DNA of 64,000 bases from Acanthococcus lagerstroemiae (lineage: Eukaryota > Arthropoda > Insecta > Hemiptera > Eriococcidae): NCBI GenBank assembly GCA_031841125.1, contig CM063106.1, positions 31,678,001 through 31,742,000 on the forward strand. Direction: 5' to 3'. The position numbers and the translations under genes were made by a program. This document shows, piece after piece, positions 1-12,040 of this stretch. Below the pieces are notes generated by a model. The model searched no databases. It was given only the letters and a program-made list of their open reading frames with translations, and was not told the DNA's origin. Positions within the stretch are counted from its first letter, which is position 1; every line of letters begins with the position of its first letter.

Positions 1-1639
1 TCAAGTACCGGATTTACAGCGAGCCATAGCCCGAACAAAACACAACTTCCATCCGCCCTCAGGAAAGCTAATAGGGATTTTCATTGAGAGAAAATCTACC
101 CTTCCACACTTTCCCAGCTAATCAGCCATCATACCACCACAGACTTATTCAGCATAAATGAAGAAAAATACCTATATCGACGGAGTACATTTTTCAACAA
201 AACCAAAATACAAAATTAATCAAATTTTTGATTTGAAAACAAAGATAGTGGTAACATCAGGTAACCTTCTACGTTATAACTGAGCTCTATAAGGTGTTAA
301 CCATTCCCCTCTAAAAGGAGTCTACGACGTTCTACCAACTTTCGAACTTCAGACGGAAAATTTACGAGAAACTGTCGAAATAAGAGTTCCCTGAGTTGCA
401 GTCGATGATTTCGAAATTGGTCATGAATCGGGCTCCAAAATGCAAGTTTTAGGCTTGAAATGGGCAGAATGAACTTGACCTATAAAATCAAAGATCAAAA
501 CAGAAGTTTTTGTGGCCACTGATGTCGAATTCGTCACTGAACTTTTAATCCGATCCCAAAATTGGGGCCGGTAGATTAAATCTCAGGCAAGAACTTGAAA
601 TTTTAAAGAACGAGTAGAGAAATGTCAAATCTCATGAAATATTATTCAGAATTACCGATCTCAAGAAACCGGTATTTCAATAGTTGGTTCGACTTATACA
701 TTTAAATCAATTTTTCGATTTTGAAAGATCATAGCCGAGCGATTCTACACAGAAGGTGATGAGATATTCGAATATAACGACCAAAAGTCCTCTACTTCGA
801 TTTTCAGCTCGAGAGACAATTTTGCTGCCTCTCAAAAGTGAAACTTCGATTTAGAGTTCAAACCGGGGTTAAATTAAATAACTGACGGTGTATTCTAAAT
901 CAGAGACCCGAAGAAACTTTACTTAGATACGATTCAACTTTTAGAGTCAATATTAATTTCGTCAATTTCGTATTTGAAATTACAAGTTTTGGGGGCCAAA
1001 TAGGGACCACACTACCTTTTACGAGTTTATGTGAGCTGTCAATTTTCGGGAGGCTTTATAATTGTATATTGTTAGCCCGGAAGCTAATGGAAGGTACTCT
1101 GAATTATTTCATGCAAAGGGGTCACTGGGCACATTTGTAGTAAAGACCCTCAGGAATATTTTAAGAAATGTTACCAATCCTGGACTCCACATCGAGCCTC
1201 GCAGGGGGTCATTGCCTCCGTCCTCAATGTTTACTCAATAATTTCTCAACCGTAAGTTGTGCTGCAAAGGTACGACTAGCAAAATTATTCTACTCTGAAT
1301 GTCACATGAGAATGAGTTCTTACAATTATTTGTATTTTAACTCTCCCTTCAAACGGAGGAACACAAATGTGCCCATATAATGCAACACTTCAATATTGGT
1401 CTCATGAGAGTAAACACAGAATTTCAGCATTTTTGTGGTCTCACCGAATTTACAGAACGGAAGGGGGCAAATCTCTCTCGGGCTGGAATTTTTTCTCCCT
1501 CTTCCCTTCTCCACTTAGATACCACATTTTGACATTTTTTAATTTATATTTTCAAACAATAACTTTCTTATCACAACTTTCTACTCCTTTTACTGGTTCG
1601 AATCACCGAATCGAAATATCAGCTGTAGAGAGGTTTCAA
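1..1639. other. Gene-free, probable coracle intron
   Basis: No coding, RNA or mobile-element signature was recognised. Parts of about 400-900 carry fragments resembling the TTCGAAATCAGCGA dispersed repeat described at 3690-4060. Confidence 0.5.
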
Positions 1640-1860
1640 GATGGCAGAATTCGATTCCGATCATGGTTCGGCTGAAAATTGAAAACTTTGGCATCTGGGA
1701 GGGGGCGGGTGCTCAAAATTTTCATGAAATGCAACATGGGTGTCCCATTTAGGGGTTTAAGAGTCGCTGAACTCACTTCCAACAACAATCTGCCCTTAAT
1801 TTACAAACCGTAGCATCTAAAAGCGAGCGGTGGGCTCAAACCACTACTTGTAGATTGCGG
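1640..1860 (-). repeat. Dispersed ~117-bp repeat (family A), reverse copy
   Basis: Read on the minus strand this contains GAGTTCAGCGACTCTTAAAC, then GGGACACCCATGTTGCATTT and a CCCGCCCCCTCCCAGATGC block, in the same order as in the tandem copies at 3690-4060. Confidence 0.55.
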
Positions 1861-2234
1861 TACATAAAGTGAGGAAAGGCTTGACATCTTGAGTGTAAGG
1901 GGGAAAAGGTAAATGAAGACTGTCGGAAAAACAACACTAGTTAGATAATCAGACTGTTATCACTCATCAGTTTGCCTCGCATGTATTACATGAAGTGTTT
2001 GACAATCGCCTCCGCAGTAACATAAGTCTATGCACTTCAGTACCCTCTTCAGGCATTGCCACCGACTTGTGTTACATTTCTTTTTACACTCGCAGCGAGT
2101 GAATCCCAAGTGTGGGAGAAATCTATATTGAACCTGAATTCAACAAGCTTGAAAACTTGAAGACAAAACGTATTGTATTATTTAATAACGTATCTGACCC
2201 TTACATATTCCTCGCGTATACCGAAGGGTCACAA

Positions 2235-2420
2235 TTTTCAGGTTCACGAGCAACTAATGCGGAAATTAAATTCAGCGATCCCGAAAACCAGTGAAACAAT
2301 ATCCAAATTGTATTCAATGATGAATTTTCCCCCGCTCCTTCCGCCCACTACATGCCATAACATTCAGAGTGGGGTTGTATTGATATTAAAGTCAAATTTG
2401 GCAACCCTAATAACCTATGA
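2235..2420 (+). repeat. Dispersed ~117-bp repeat (family A), degenerate copy
   Basis: Contains AAATTCAGCGATCCCGAAAA followed by a TTTTCCCCCGCTCC block, the hallmark order of family A. The flanks 1861-2234 hold nothing recognisable. Confidence 0.45.
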
Positions 2421-2539
2421 AACGACATCCATGAAGCGGGAGATTCCGAATTGAGTCCCAAAACGGTGTTTTTTGTCGGATTGAGTCCCGGGTTAGTGAG
2501 CCCGTGTTCAGTTCCTTCGTACATTGCATTAGAAATGCG

Positions 2540-3010
2540 ACTTGAGTGAGACCTTTCAAGACTATTCTATGTTTGACTGAGTTTTGACTCTTCTAATCCT
2601 TTTCAATCCTTTTTAAGATTCATCCAGATGTGTTTAATCAAACTTGTTCAAGACCCATTACGACATGCTTCGCTTCAAGAGTAGTCTTCAAGATTGTAGT
2701 ACAAGTCTGGATTAGTCAGAACTAAGTTTTCATACAGCTTGAATGCCTTTGAACAAATATAAAAATGCTTCAAGAATAGTCTTTTAACTAAGAATGAAAC
2801 CGTTTTGAAGAGCATAAAACATGTCCGGAGGAGTCTTGTAAAAGTCTTGAAGAGTCACAAGTCAGATGGGAAAGTCATAAAGTTGCAAAAGGTCTTAAAC
2901 CTGTCTGAATATGTTCCAAATAGTCGAAAAAGTCTGAAATAGATCAGAAACCTCCTTAAGTGTTTTATCGAGTCTGATGCAACGGCCTGAAGAATCTTGA
3001 TGAGTCTCGA
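2540..3010. repeat. Degenerate AGACTT/AAGACTC-rich repeat tract
   Basis: The words CAAGACT, AAGACTT, AGTCTTGAAGAGTC and TTCAAGA recur at irregular ~10-20 bp spacing. The same degenerate texture recurs at 20080-20190, 20860-21000, 21730-21870, 46570-46960 and 47540-47790. Confidence 0.5.
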
Positions 3011-3084
3011 ATCAAGTTTGTTTTCTATTCTGAATGCCAACAAAGGAGATCGGTTCGTTGGCAAGGGACTCACCTCTTTTTCTA

Positions 3085-3290
3085 ATTTGCTCTCAACCCG
3101 AGTCCTGGAATCTGCCCTTTCGAGCATTGCTTCAGAGACGTCGAGGAGGCTGTTATAGGGCTGTCTTAGCCCTCTTCCTTTCTGGCCGAAAAACCGGCCT
3201 AGGTCAAAATCTGGCGAGTTGCTACGCGGGCTCGAAGCTGGGATCTCCGGATTCCGAGACCAACGCGCTATCCATACGGCCAACCAGAAC
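3085..3290 (-). mobile_element. tRNA-derived SINE, degenerate copy
   Basis: About 205 bp homologous to the copy at 3352-3555, in the same orientation. The box A region (3272-3282) and box B region (3228-3238) are mutated. Both copies share the body (paired GGCCGAAAAACCGGCC, AGGGCT...AGCCCT) and the tail ending GGGTTGARAGC. Confidence 0.7.
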
Positions 3291-3351
3291 CCCAAATGTA
3301 CATTGGTGTGTTTGTATAGCATATTCGACTTGTTGTAGGTATCCCCCACCA

Positions 3352-3555
3352 TTTTCGCTTTCAACCCCAGCCCTGGAATCCGCCCTTTCGAGCATTAACC
3401 CAGAGACTTCGGGCAGACTGTTAGGGCTGTTTTAGCCCTCTTCTCTTCTGGCCGAAAAACCGGCCAAGGTCGAAATGTAGCGAGTTGCTACGTGGGCTCG
3501 AACCCGGGACCTTCGGAATCCGAGACCAGCGCGCTATCCACTCAGCCAACCAGAC
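3352..3555 (-). mobile_element. tRNA-derived SINE with intact A and B boxes
   Basis: On the minus strand, box A TGGCTGAGTGG (3548-3538) and box B GGTTCGAGCCC (3504-3494) match RNA polymerase III internal promoter consensus exactly and are spaced as in a tRNA. The head does not fold as a functional tRNA and runs into a ~130-bp body that the neighbouring copy shares, so this is a SINE rather than a tRNA gene. Confidence 0.8.
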
Positions 3556-3689
3556 CACTTTAGCAAGGGTCTCAATCTGGAAATTTATTTCAGGCAGGCG
3601 CGCTAACCCGGGACTCGATTCGGTAATACATTTCAGGAAGGCGCACAAAGCCGGGACTCAATAGGGGCGCAGCTGGGACTCAATCCGAT

Positions 3690-4060
3690 GACGCCCCATG
3701 AAGCATGTCATTAAAAATTTGAACCCCCGCTCCCTTTTAGGTGCAATAGATTGTAGATTAGTGGCAAATCGTAATCGGAAGTGAGTTTAGCCCCCTTAAA
3801 ATCGCTAAAGGAACATCCATATTGCATTTTATAAAAATATTGACCCCAGCCACTCAAAAGTGACAGTCTGCAAATCAGAGGCAAACCACATCAGAAATGA
3901 GTTCAGCGATCCTCGAAACCCCTTGGAAGAAATTCATATGGAATTTCAAAAAAATCTGAGCGGCCGCCCCACAGGCGCCATAATTTCAAATTCCCAGCCA
4001 AATCATCATCGAAATCGAATTCGGTGACCTTATCTCGATTTGGTAATTTGAGCCAGTGAA
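3690..4060 (+). repeat. Dispersed ~117-bp repeat (family A), three tandem degenerate units
   Basis: Units start near 3708, 3831 and 3950. Each has an AAAATTTGAACCCC-like start, a TTTTAGGTGC-like block, a CAAATCRTAATCGGAARTGA block, TTCAGCGATCC, CCCTTGGAA and CATATTGCATTTT in order. The units have diverged strongly, so this is an old array. Confidence 0.6.
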
Positions 4061-6190
4061 AGGTGAAAAAAGTTGTAATAGAAAGTCATTTATAATGCTA
4101 ACAAAAAACAAACCAAACACACGAATTTCAAAATGGGGTATCTCAGGGCAGGAGGGGAAGGGGAGAAAAAATTTCAGGGATGGGTAAATAAGGATGTGTA
4201 GAAACGAATCCGAAAGAGATTCGCACCCCTTCGATTTTCTGAACTCGAAGAGACCACAATAATATTAATAATTATATATTTACTCCGCAATACGTGGACT
4301 CATTTTTTGACCCCGCTTCGTAGGGTTTTCAGACAGATACGAAAAAGTGCGAGATTATTTTTACGTGAAATTCAGTGTACATTTATTTCGTTATGTATAC
4401 TTTTGAGGTACGACTTGTGGTCGAAAAGTCATCGAGGAAACACCGAAGAAAGGGACACTTATGACCCCTGGAGGAGCTCAAAGTGGAGTTCGGAGCTGGT
4501 AACGTTTCTTAAGATATTCCTTAGGAGCTTGACTACAAATGTGCCTCGTAGCACCTTTAAATAAAAAAGGTGCAGGGTACCTTCCACCTAATTATCTAAG
4601 AGTATTTGATGGTAATATTAAACGAGCCCTTTGAAGTGTTTGCCCCCACTGGGTCACTGTTTAGGTTTCTTGGTTTCTCTGATCTCTTATGACTGATGTA
4701 GGTGTGCTCCAAGCTCTGGCCTTCTCCTCGATGGACTACCTCATTCTTCATGGGGAGCCCATTACGTCTTCTCCTGCCTTTAGACCCATGCCGCTTCACG
4801 TTTATTTCTTTTTTTTTCCTTTTTTTTTTTCTTTCATTAATTATGTTTCCTTTTTCTTTTATTATACGCATACAATATTCATCAAGTGTAAGGGGAGCCC
4901 AACTTAATGGCATTTCTGATGTGAGCCCCCCTCCATGTATAAAATAAAATTGAGAAAAAGATTTACAAAATTGATTTTGACATTTCAAACTCTGAACTTC
5001 TATACTTCTTTTATTATTATTATTGACGCGACTTTCTCCACCCAAAAAATCCAAAACTGACTTTCCCGGGACAGGTAACATTTTCGAAAAGAATCAACTT
5101 TCAGTGATTTAACCCTCTTCACAGAAAAAGCTCAGTTTCCACTTCGTACGCCTTGTTAGGGTGTTTGCGAAGCCTTATTTCGTTCGCTTTTTCGTTTTGC
5201 TAGGGCCTAATATTTACAATTTTTCATTTTTGTTTACTTATTACTTCAGCCTAACGGACGTTTTGTGTACGTCTGAATGCCTAAGAAAATGGACCATCTA
5301 TCAACGTTAATAAAACGACATTCCTTTTCTAATATCGAAGAAACCTAGTGAATTGGGATGTTGGATACTCTTGGAGCTTATATACTCTTTCATCTTCGTC
5401 TTTCAATTTCGAAATTGTGATCAATTTATCGATCTGATTCGAGTTCGTCCATCTTTTTTAATGAGGCAAAAACCCTATTACTTATACTTTACTGTAAATA
5501 TCGTTCGTTTCAGACTTAGGAGAACCATACGAACAATTTCCGCAAAGCTCTGACTCATCAGAAAATCTTTTCCATTCACTTTTTGGTTCTCAATTGCTCA
5601 GACTAAACTGACACTGAAATCCGAGAGGCCGCGAACCAGTCTTGTAATTAATGGCCAGAATTTTCGAAGATGACATTCGAACATTCAAACTACCTAATTT
5701 GAACTATTCACGGTATTCACTCATTGATTTCAGTACGCCTGATTATACAACTAGAAATTTCCAAAGAAAGTGGTACCGGTGACACTCGCTCATTGTTCGT
5801 ACAATACGAATCATTTTTATTATTTTTCTCCGTTACAATGAGGCCGTATTTTTCAAATACGAAAGTGCCGAAAAAAGTATTATTGGTATCGTACGGCAGC
5901 AACAATATACAACTATTCTCCAGGTACCAGGTAAACACCTGTCACAGAAGGCAGAAGCATTCCGAGGTATTCATCGAACAACGGAGAGTTGATTACCCTC
6001 CAAATATTGTGCTGCCAGAGTTATTTATCGAAGCCGAACGGAGCAGTACTCTAATATTGGTAAATTAACTTTTCGTACTATACATGAAATTCTCGCTGGC
6101 ATTCTCAGAATTCTATTTTGTTCGTACAGTGAAGCTATATGTCTTTAAACAACACACTCATATAGGTGTAAAACGTGTAATAAAACTTAC
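4061..6190. other. Gene-free, probable coracle intron
   Basis: The only notable feature is a T-rich pyrimidine tract at 4808-4860. Open frames on both strands at 4596-5081 and 5724-6068 lack any recognisable domain, and none joins the exon at 6191 with good splice sites. Confidence 0.45.
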
Positions 6191-6363
6191 TTCGACATTC
6201 ACGTCCAATGAAGAGCCATCCAATAATGTGACTTTAGCTGAAACAATTTTGTCTTTACCCAGCGACGATTTCTTCCTGGCGCTGCGGTCTTTAGCATTCG
6301 TGTCAATTTGCGTCATCGCGACAGCTTCTGGCATTTCAAACGAGTTTCAACAAAAATTTTCTG
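6191..6363 (-). CDS. cora: First coding exon of a coracle/protein 4.1-like FERM protein
   Basis: The ATG at 6334-6332 opens 48 codons that end in phase 0 at a consensus donor, GAA|GTAAGT (6190). The segment AKVTLLDGSSLDVNVE matches the first strand of the FERM domain as found in insect coracle, the septate-junction protein 4.1 homologue linking membrane proteins to cortical actin. It follows a short basic, serine-rich N-terminus (DRSARKKSSLGKDK). The exon begins at a CAGCAG tandem acceptor (6363 or 6360) after a pyrimidine tract, so 26-29 nt are 5' UTR. An in-frame TGA at 6349-6347 confirms the start. Remaining exons must lie left of 6190 and none was recognised in 1-6190. Another FERM protein of the 4.1 group is the alternative. 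Confidence 0.65.
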
Positions 6364-7029
6364 CTGAAACAAACACGAAAGCCCGGAGATTAGAAACCAA
6401 GCGCAGGCAGAATCGAATGTCATGAGAAACGTAACGGGACCATGGGACACATTCCTGCGGTACTCCATTCATCAATACCGCGGATTGTTTAATAGTAAAC
6501 CGATGCCATTGTGTACGCATTTTGTACACACATAGTAATGGCACACTGACGAGAAACTTAGAACACTGATACTGTCAGGTAGACGTCCTTCTTCACGAAT
6601 TATACAATATTTGAGGACCTGACTTCCAAAACGCGCTTAGTCCAAAATTACCGAAATTGAGATTTTAGCGCTATCTGACGGAGAAGAAGAAAATACCTAT
6701 TTCAGCGGCCGCGAATTCTATCTCTATTAGGAGGCGAGTTATACATGTTCAAAGCACTGATACGACTATGATAGTAAATAGCAAGAGTAAATAGGACCTT
6801 AGTTGCATTGTTTTTAATTTCCCAAACTTCTATATTTTGGACCAAGGGCATTTTGGAAGTCAATTCTTCAATTATAGTCCATATGCGCAGAACAACGTGA
6901 TCATAGTGCGTTTGTTTATCAATACCACAAAGCTGAAAGCTTATTCAATCCAGAAAAATACCCAGAACTTGACTCATTTCGCGATCTGCAGGGATGAATG
7001 GACTCCGAACTGTATGCTGTCTAGATAAG

Positions 7030-7560
7030 CACTGGCGAACCCAGCAGTGTGCCACTGGCACACCTGTTGAATCCAAAAAAAAAAAGTATATTATTTAAGA
7101 ATAGCACTTTAACAATCCCAAATATGGTCAGCTTGATTCCATTTTGGTCATCAGTGATTGTAAAACTTGTCAGCCTGATTCCACTTCGTTCTCATCTTTA
7201 TCTCATTCGTGAATAAAAGCAACTTTAAAACTATCTTCTTTCTTTAATGAATTAGTCATGTTAGTTATTAGTATGTACCATATTACTATTTCTTTCTTTT
7301 TCTTTTATTTGTAGGCTATGTTACCTTTGATTGAAAGATGATATTTGTTACAAGAGTCTACGAAAAATTAAAATATAAATTTTTATATTGTAATTCTCAG
7401 AAATTTCCATTCATTAAATTTACGAGTAGCTTGAAAATCCCTGGTAATATGACACCTATCAATTTATGCCGTTGTTTTTGAGTTTAGAGCTTGGAAACTT
7501 AAAAAATTACTCATTCCCTGAAATTGACACACCTGTTAAAATGGTCTGAGTTCGCCAGTG
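7030..7560. mobile_element. Non-autonomous hAT-like DNA transposon with perfect 8-bp TSD
   Basis: The 15-bp terminal inverted repeats are CACTGGCGAACCCAG on the left and CTGAGTTCGCCAGTG on the right. The element is flanked by identical TAGATAAG at 7022-7029 and 7561-7568. An 8-bp duplication is the hAT signature. The 531-bp interior has no transposase; subterminal CACACCTGTT words occur near both ends. Confidence 0.85.
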
Positions 7561-7568
7561 TAGATAAG

Positions 7569-10439
7569 CAAACTTAAAGTGGCCGATTTAAGGAGGGGTC
7601 GGGATTAAGCTCCTAGTATCTTTCGAGGATAGTCACACTCATCGGCTTCTTGAGCAAGAACATTCTATCCAAAGCACAACCAAGCCAACTTTACGCACTC
7701 CGAGAATTTCAAGTTTCCATGCTACCAACATTCCTGCACATTAACGCTTAACGCAGAAGATGAGAGAGAAGACCAGTATCAGGGAGCTAAATTCTCTCCA
7801 ACACGCCATAGTGCAATATGTTTCCATCAATCAACTGATGGCAGCCTCAGTGGGGAATATGTACTGTGTCCCGAAGAGTGCAGATCCACAAGGGAAGGTC
7901 TTCCCCAACAACTCACGAGCTTGATAACAGATATGCTTCAATTTGTCCTCCATCTCATCTTTTCAGTCTATCTGCCTCAGCCATCTCCATTTCGACATCC
8001 CGAGAGGCTTGATCTGTTGCTAATTTGAGTGGACTAAGGCGTGTGGACTCAATTTTGATTACTGTTTCACCCTAGTTAGCAAATCGTGATCCAAAAAGTT
8101 AGCAGGGAAGGGGTTTATAGGCCAGGCAAGTCACGCCAAATTAGGAAATGATGAGTGTACATACTTCATCTCATTAAATAGCATATATTACTAATGTTGC
8201 TCATTGTTCTAAACTTTGAACAGTAACTATAAGTAGATTGAGACGACGGTGATGGTAACGACAGTGGCAGTTGGTCGGAAAGGCCGAAGGGCTCATTTTT
8301 ACCTCGTTATTTTAACGCTATCGCATTGAAAATTCGTAAGTAATGGTAATTATGGGTTCGAAGAAAGTTTAACGTTTTCGTTGGTGATGCACTTGAACCT
8401 AGACCATGATTTCTAGTGCCCTTCGGTACCAAGACCTGTTCCAAAGTGTTTCGCTCTCGATAATAGGCGGGTTGTTCTAAATCGAATTATTGCCGGACGG
8501 AATTGATGGTACCTTCGGAACTATAATTAAGCTCCAACCAAAACGAGCACAAAATGTCGATAATTCGCGAGTATCATTGTCCTATACCAAAGGTGTTGGA
8601 AGAAATGCTTTCTTTCATAGAACTGAGTAATACCGAGACCGAGACTTCTTCAGGCGAAAGTGATACCACGTATGCATTTAAATTTTGGAACTAGGTTGAC
8701 TCGGTTATGACTTTAATTAATTGTCTTACTCTTTTCTTTGGTATCGTTGTAGTCGTCAATGAATCATGATATTCTACTTCTTCATTTTTTAACGTCTTAT
8801 TCGAACACCGCGAAGCCGAGTTAATATAAAACGCGCGTCAAGTTCAGTCGTTGGAGTTGATTTATAAGCCTTATTAAATTGTCATTTGTCTTTTGGACTT
8901 GCAGTCTGGTAACAGATTTTACGGTTTTATAGGCTCCATAACTGATGGTAATTGGATAGGTACAGCGGTTTGTTAGTACCTACTTTGGTAATGCTTTTAT
9001 ATCGCGGAATGTAGACGGATACGGATGCAGAAATACACACGCAGATTTAATTATCACGCGTTGATTGCGTTTTAAATTTCATCTTGCATCCTTCCGATGT
9101 ATTCAATAAATTGTAGTTGTGTACTTTATCGCATATTTTGATCACGAGAGGATGTCACATGTCTGATATCTACAAAAAACCATTCCACACTGTAGCAACA
9201 TTGTGCTTTTACAGCAGTCGTTCAGTAATAAGTTCACAGCCCTGAAGTCTTGTGAACATATTGTTGCCATTTTGTCATAGCCAGTCACTCGCAGGAAAGT
9301 ACAGTGTGTAGTGTTGACTTCGTCAATGTTAGCCTAGAATGCATAGGTAAAAATACAAAATTTGTAATCAGAGTAGACCGACACGATCCCGGGGCGTATC
9401 CGTAGGGCAGCTAGGATCTTGGTATGACCAGCCTTGTTAAATTAGAATTTGTTATTCACGATGATTGTTTCGTCCAATTTAAAAGTTCACGAATCGCATA
9501 GTTTGCCTTAAAAACTTTGATTTCCAGATAAACTTGTAATGTTTTCACACACTTTCATCATAGATTTCGCAAAATTGCCTGTATAATGCACACTCAGCAT
9601 GATCTTGTTGCAATCTCTTGCGTACACAGATCGATAGGGGCGAATTTGAGGTCATCCAAAGTGCTAATATTTTTGTCGTCCAGCATTTCTAATGCCCTAA
9701 AAAGTCTTCATTCTGATGTTCTGATTCAGTGATTCAGCCAGAATTTTGTAAAATTCAGGAAGATGTAGGCGTTATTCATTGAAAACGAAGAGGAACATTA
9801 GATGTCCCTTAAGAAAATCTGAATTTTGCTTTAAGTAATCCTAAAACTTGAGTTTTACTCAAAAAACCGAATACGAATTTTAAAATTTATTCTCACGAGC
9901 GTAAGAATTTGATAAATAAATTTCTCTAGAAGTTAATGCACTTTGACTTTGTTTCATTTTTGGGTAAAAGTGAGCTTTTACGTTACATCCACTGCGAAAA
10001 TGTACGCACTGTTTACACGGTTTTCAGGTCCGTTAATTTCATTTTTCATGTAGGTACTCGGAAAGCACACTAGAAACAAACATTCTTCAAGCTAAAAATA
10101 CTTCATTTACTAACCTGTTAGATCGCACTTTCAAAACTGAACAGTAATGGAAAAAGTGAACGTTAGTGATTTCATTATTGTTCAGTTTTTTTTACAATAG
10201 CCAATCAATTTACGTTATTTATTCGCTTTATGCCCTCCCGCTAGGAGCGCTAATGTGCAGGACGAGCCAGTAATCAAAAGGATGCAACTGCCACATTTTT
10301 TATCGCAACTTTCCGAATACCTACTCGTATATTTAAAAATAGCTTACTATTTTGAAGTTATGTTTGTCTTAACCTTCTCACTAAAGACGCCACTGAAGTG
10401 GTAAAGATTTACTGAAATACCTCGAAAATATGTTTTCAG
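7569..10439. other. Gene-free stretch
   Basis: No gene recognised. On the minus strand at about 7840-7960 a 40-codon open stretch (starting MEDKLKHICYQARELLGKTF) looks protein-like but has no assignable family, and stops follow. A TATAAAA (8825-8831) precedes a TCAGTC initiator-like site (8844-8849), but the 21-bp spacing is too short for a standard core promoter. Confidence 0.35.
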
Positions 10440-10740
10440 ATCCCTGCAGAGGCGAAACGAAACTAGACTTTCAGTTGGGGGGGGGGGGAGGAGAAAAATT
10501 TGCCGACAAAATTTTCTAAAAATTTGAACATGCGCCGATTTTTTAATCAAAATATTTTTTAATTTAAAAAAAAAAGAAAGAAAAAAAAGAATAGTCATAA
10601 TAATAATAATAATAATAATAAACAAACAAACAAACAAACGTTCTTAGAAAATGAAAAATTCAAATGAACAGTTTCAAAATTTACTGACTGCCTAATTATT
10701 GGGGGTGTTTCACCCCCTCCCCCCTCCGTAGTTTCGTTCC
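10440..10740. repeat. Dispersed ~290-bp repeat (family B), copy 1, with microsatellites
   Basis: It shares with 12460-12715, in order, a GACTTTCAGTT start, a G-rich run, TTTGCCGACAAA, an A-rich (AAAC)n stretch, AAAATTCAAATGAA, TTTCAAAAT, an AATTATTG block and a terminal CACCCCCTCC. Copy 1 contains G12 (10477-10488), (TAA)n at 10597-10620 and (AAAC)n at 10619-10639. Confidence 0.7.
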
Positions 10741-11400
10741 TACAAATGCAGATTGGAATCTTATCCCCAAGCACTCACATTTGCGCACATGAGCATATAC
10801 CCTATTCTGGGAGAATAAGGTGGAAGAATGTTAGGACTACTTGAGAGGAACACACAAGTTCCTTTACACACTGAGGTGGTCGTTGTTTACTCTTGGTGAT
10901 ATTTTTTTCCGAATTTCCTCGGATTCATCTCCTAAATTGATTCCAATAAAAACAAATCAAATAAAAAAAAAACTACCAAGTTTTTTGTCGATTGGATTAG
11001 GGGAATTCGTGCCAGAAGTTCCCTTTCGTTCTTATAGGAAAAATACATGGAGTTTTGACTTTTGTTCCAGAAAATTTCCCTCCGATTCGGGCCGTACAGC
11101 GTTAGTATCGACTACTCTCATCAGTAACCAAAAGGTAAAGTTTTTGACACATGTAGCAAAATTTTGGAATCTCGGATGTACGGCCCGAATATTCACCAGG
11201 ACCAAAGACTGTATATATGAAACAATAGAACATTCGCTGTCGGATTCAGCTTTGACATTGGGAGACAAGTCTTCTGCTTTTCAACTTTTAGCTTTTAATA
11301 AAATGTTCAACTTTCTCAAATTTCAGGTTCTACAGCAAACAGAAAATTTAGTAACAACAGATTTCGGGCTGTTCAAAGCGGTGGCGCGCTGTAGTCGTTG
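10741..11400. other. Unassigned stretch with the longest single open frame outside genes
   Basis: A 186-codon open frame runs on the plus strand from 10841 to 11401 from a TTG. Its low-complexity, lysine/phenylalanine-rich translation has no recognisable domain. A 14-bp perfect inverted repeat (ATTCGGGCCGTACA, 11085-11098; complement at 11177-11190) lies inside it. Confidence 0.25.
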
Positions 11401-11401
11401 A

Positions 11402-12040
11402 CGAATGATTCAGTGAGTGACAAAGTGAGGAAGTGAATGAATAACTGAGTTAGAGAATGAATGAATGACCGAGTAACTGAGTGAATAACTCAATGAGTAA
11501 GTGATCGAGTAACTGTGTGAATCACTGAATAAGTAAGCGAATGACTGAGTAAATCATTTCAAAGTGAGTGAGTGAATCACTGACTCATTGGGTGAGTAAC
11601 AGAGTACAGAAGTGAATATGAATAACTGAATTAGAGGATGAATGAATAACTGAGTAAGTGAGTGAGTCACTAAATAAGTAAAGGAGTGACTGAGTGAATC
11701 ACTGACTTTACTGAGTGAGTGGTGTACTGAAGAAGTGAATGAAGAACTGAATTATAGAATGAGTGAATGACTAAGTGAGTGAGTGAGTGAATCACTAAAT
11801 TAGTAAGCGAGTGACTGAGGACTGAGTGAGTCACTTAGTAAGTGGTTGAGTAACTGAGTGAATCACTAAATAAGTAAGCAAATGACTATGCGAGTGGATC
11901 ACTGACTTATTGAGGGAGCGACGGAGTGAGGAAATGGGTGAATAACTAAGTGAGTGAGTGAATCACTGAGTAAGTCATTGAGTGAATGAGTGAATCACTG
12001 ACTCATTGAGTGAGTGACGGAGTAACTGAGTGAATAACTC
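11402..12040 (+). repeat. Degenerate (GAGT)n/(GAAT)n tandem tract
   Basis: About 640 bp of imperfect 4-bp repeats. The words GAGTGAGTGA, GAATGACTGAG, AATCACTGA and ACTGAGT recur in a higher-order pattern roughly every 40-60 bp. Confidence 0.85.

Noticed and set aside
3421..3648. 75-codon minus-strand open frame
   Set aside because: It is a read-through of the tRNA-derived SINE; the A and B boxes explain the sequence.
4596..5081. 161-codon minus-strand frame rich in Lys/Arg
   Set aside because: The basic tract is the complement of a T-rich pyrimidine tract, and no coracle or other domain matches.
8821..8850. TATAAAA followed by TCAGTC initiator-like site
   Set aside because: Spacing of 21 bp is too short for a TATA-initiator pair, and no exon follows.
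10841..11401. 186-codon open frame starting at TTG
   Set aside because: Low-complexity composition, no domain, no promoter or splice context; AT-rich DNA can leave such a frame by chance.
11402..12040. Possible telomeric or coding repeat
   Set aside because: The (GAGT)n-like words do not match the insect telomere repeat TTAGG, and stops occur in all frames; treated as degenerate simple repeat.
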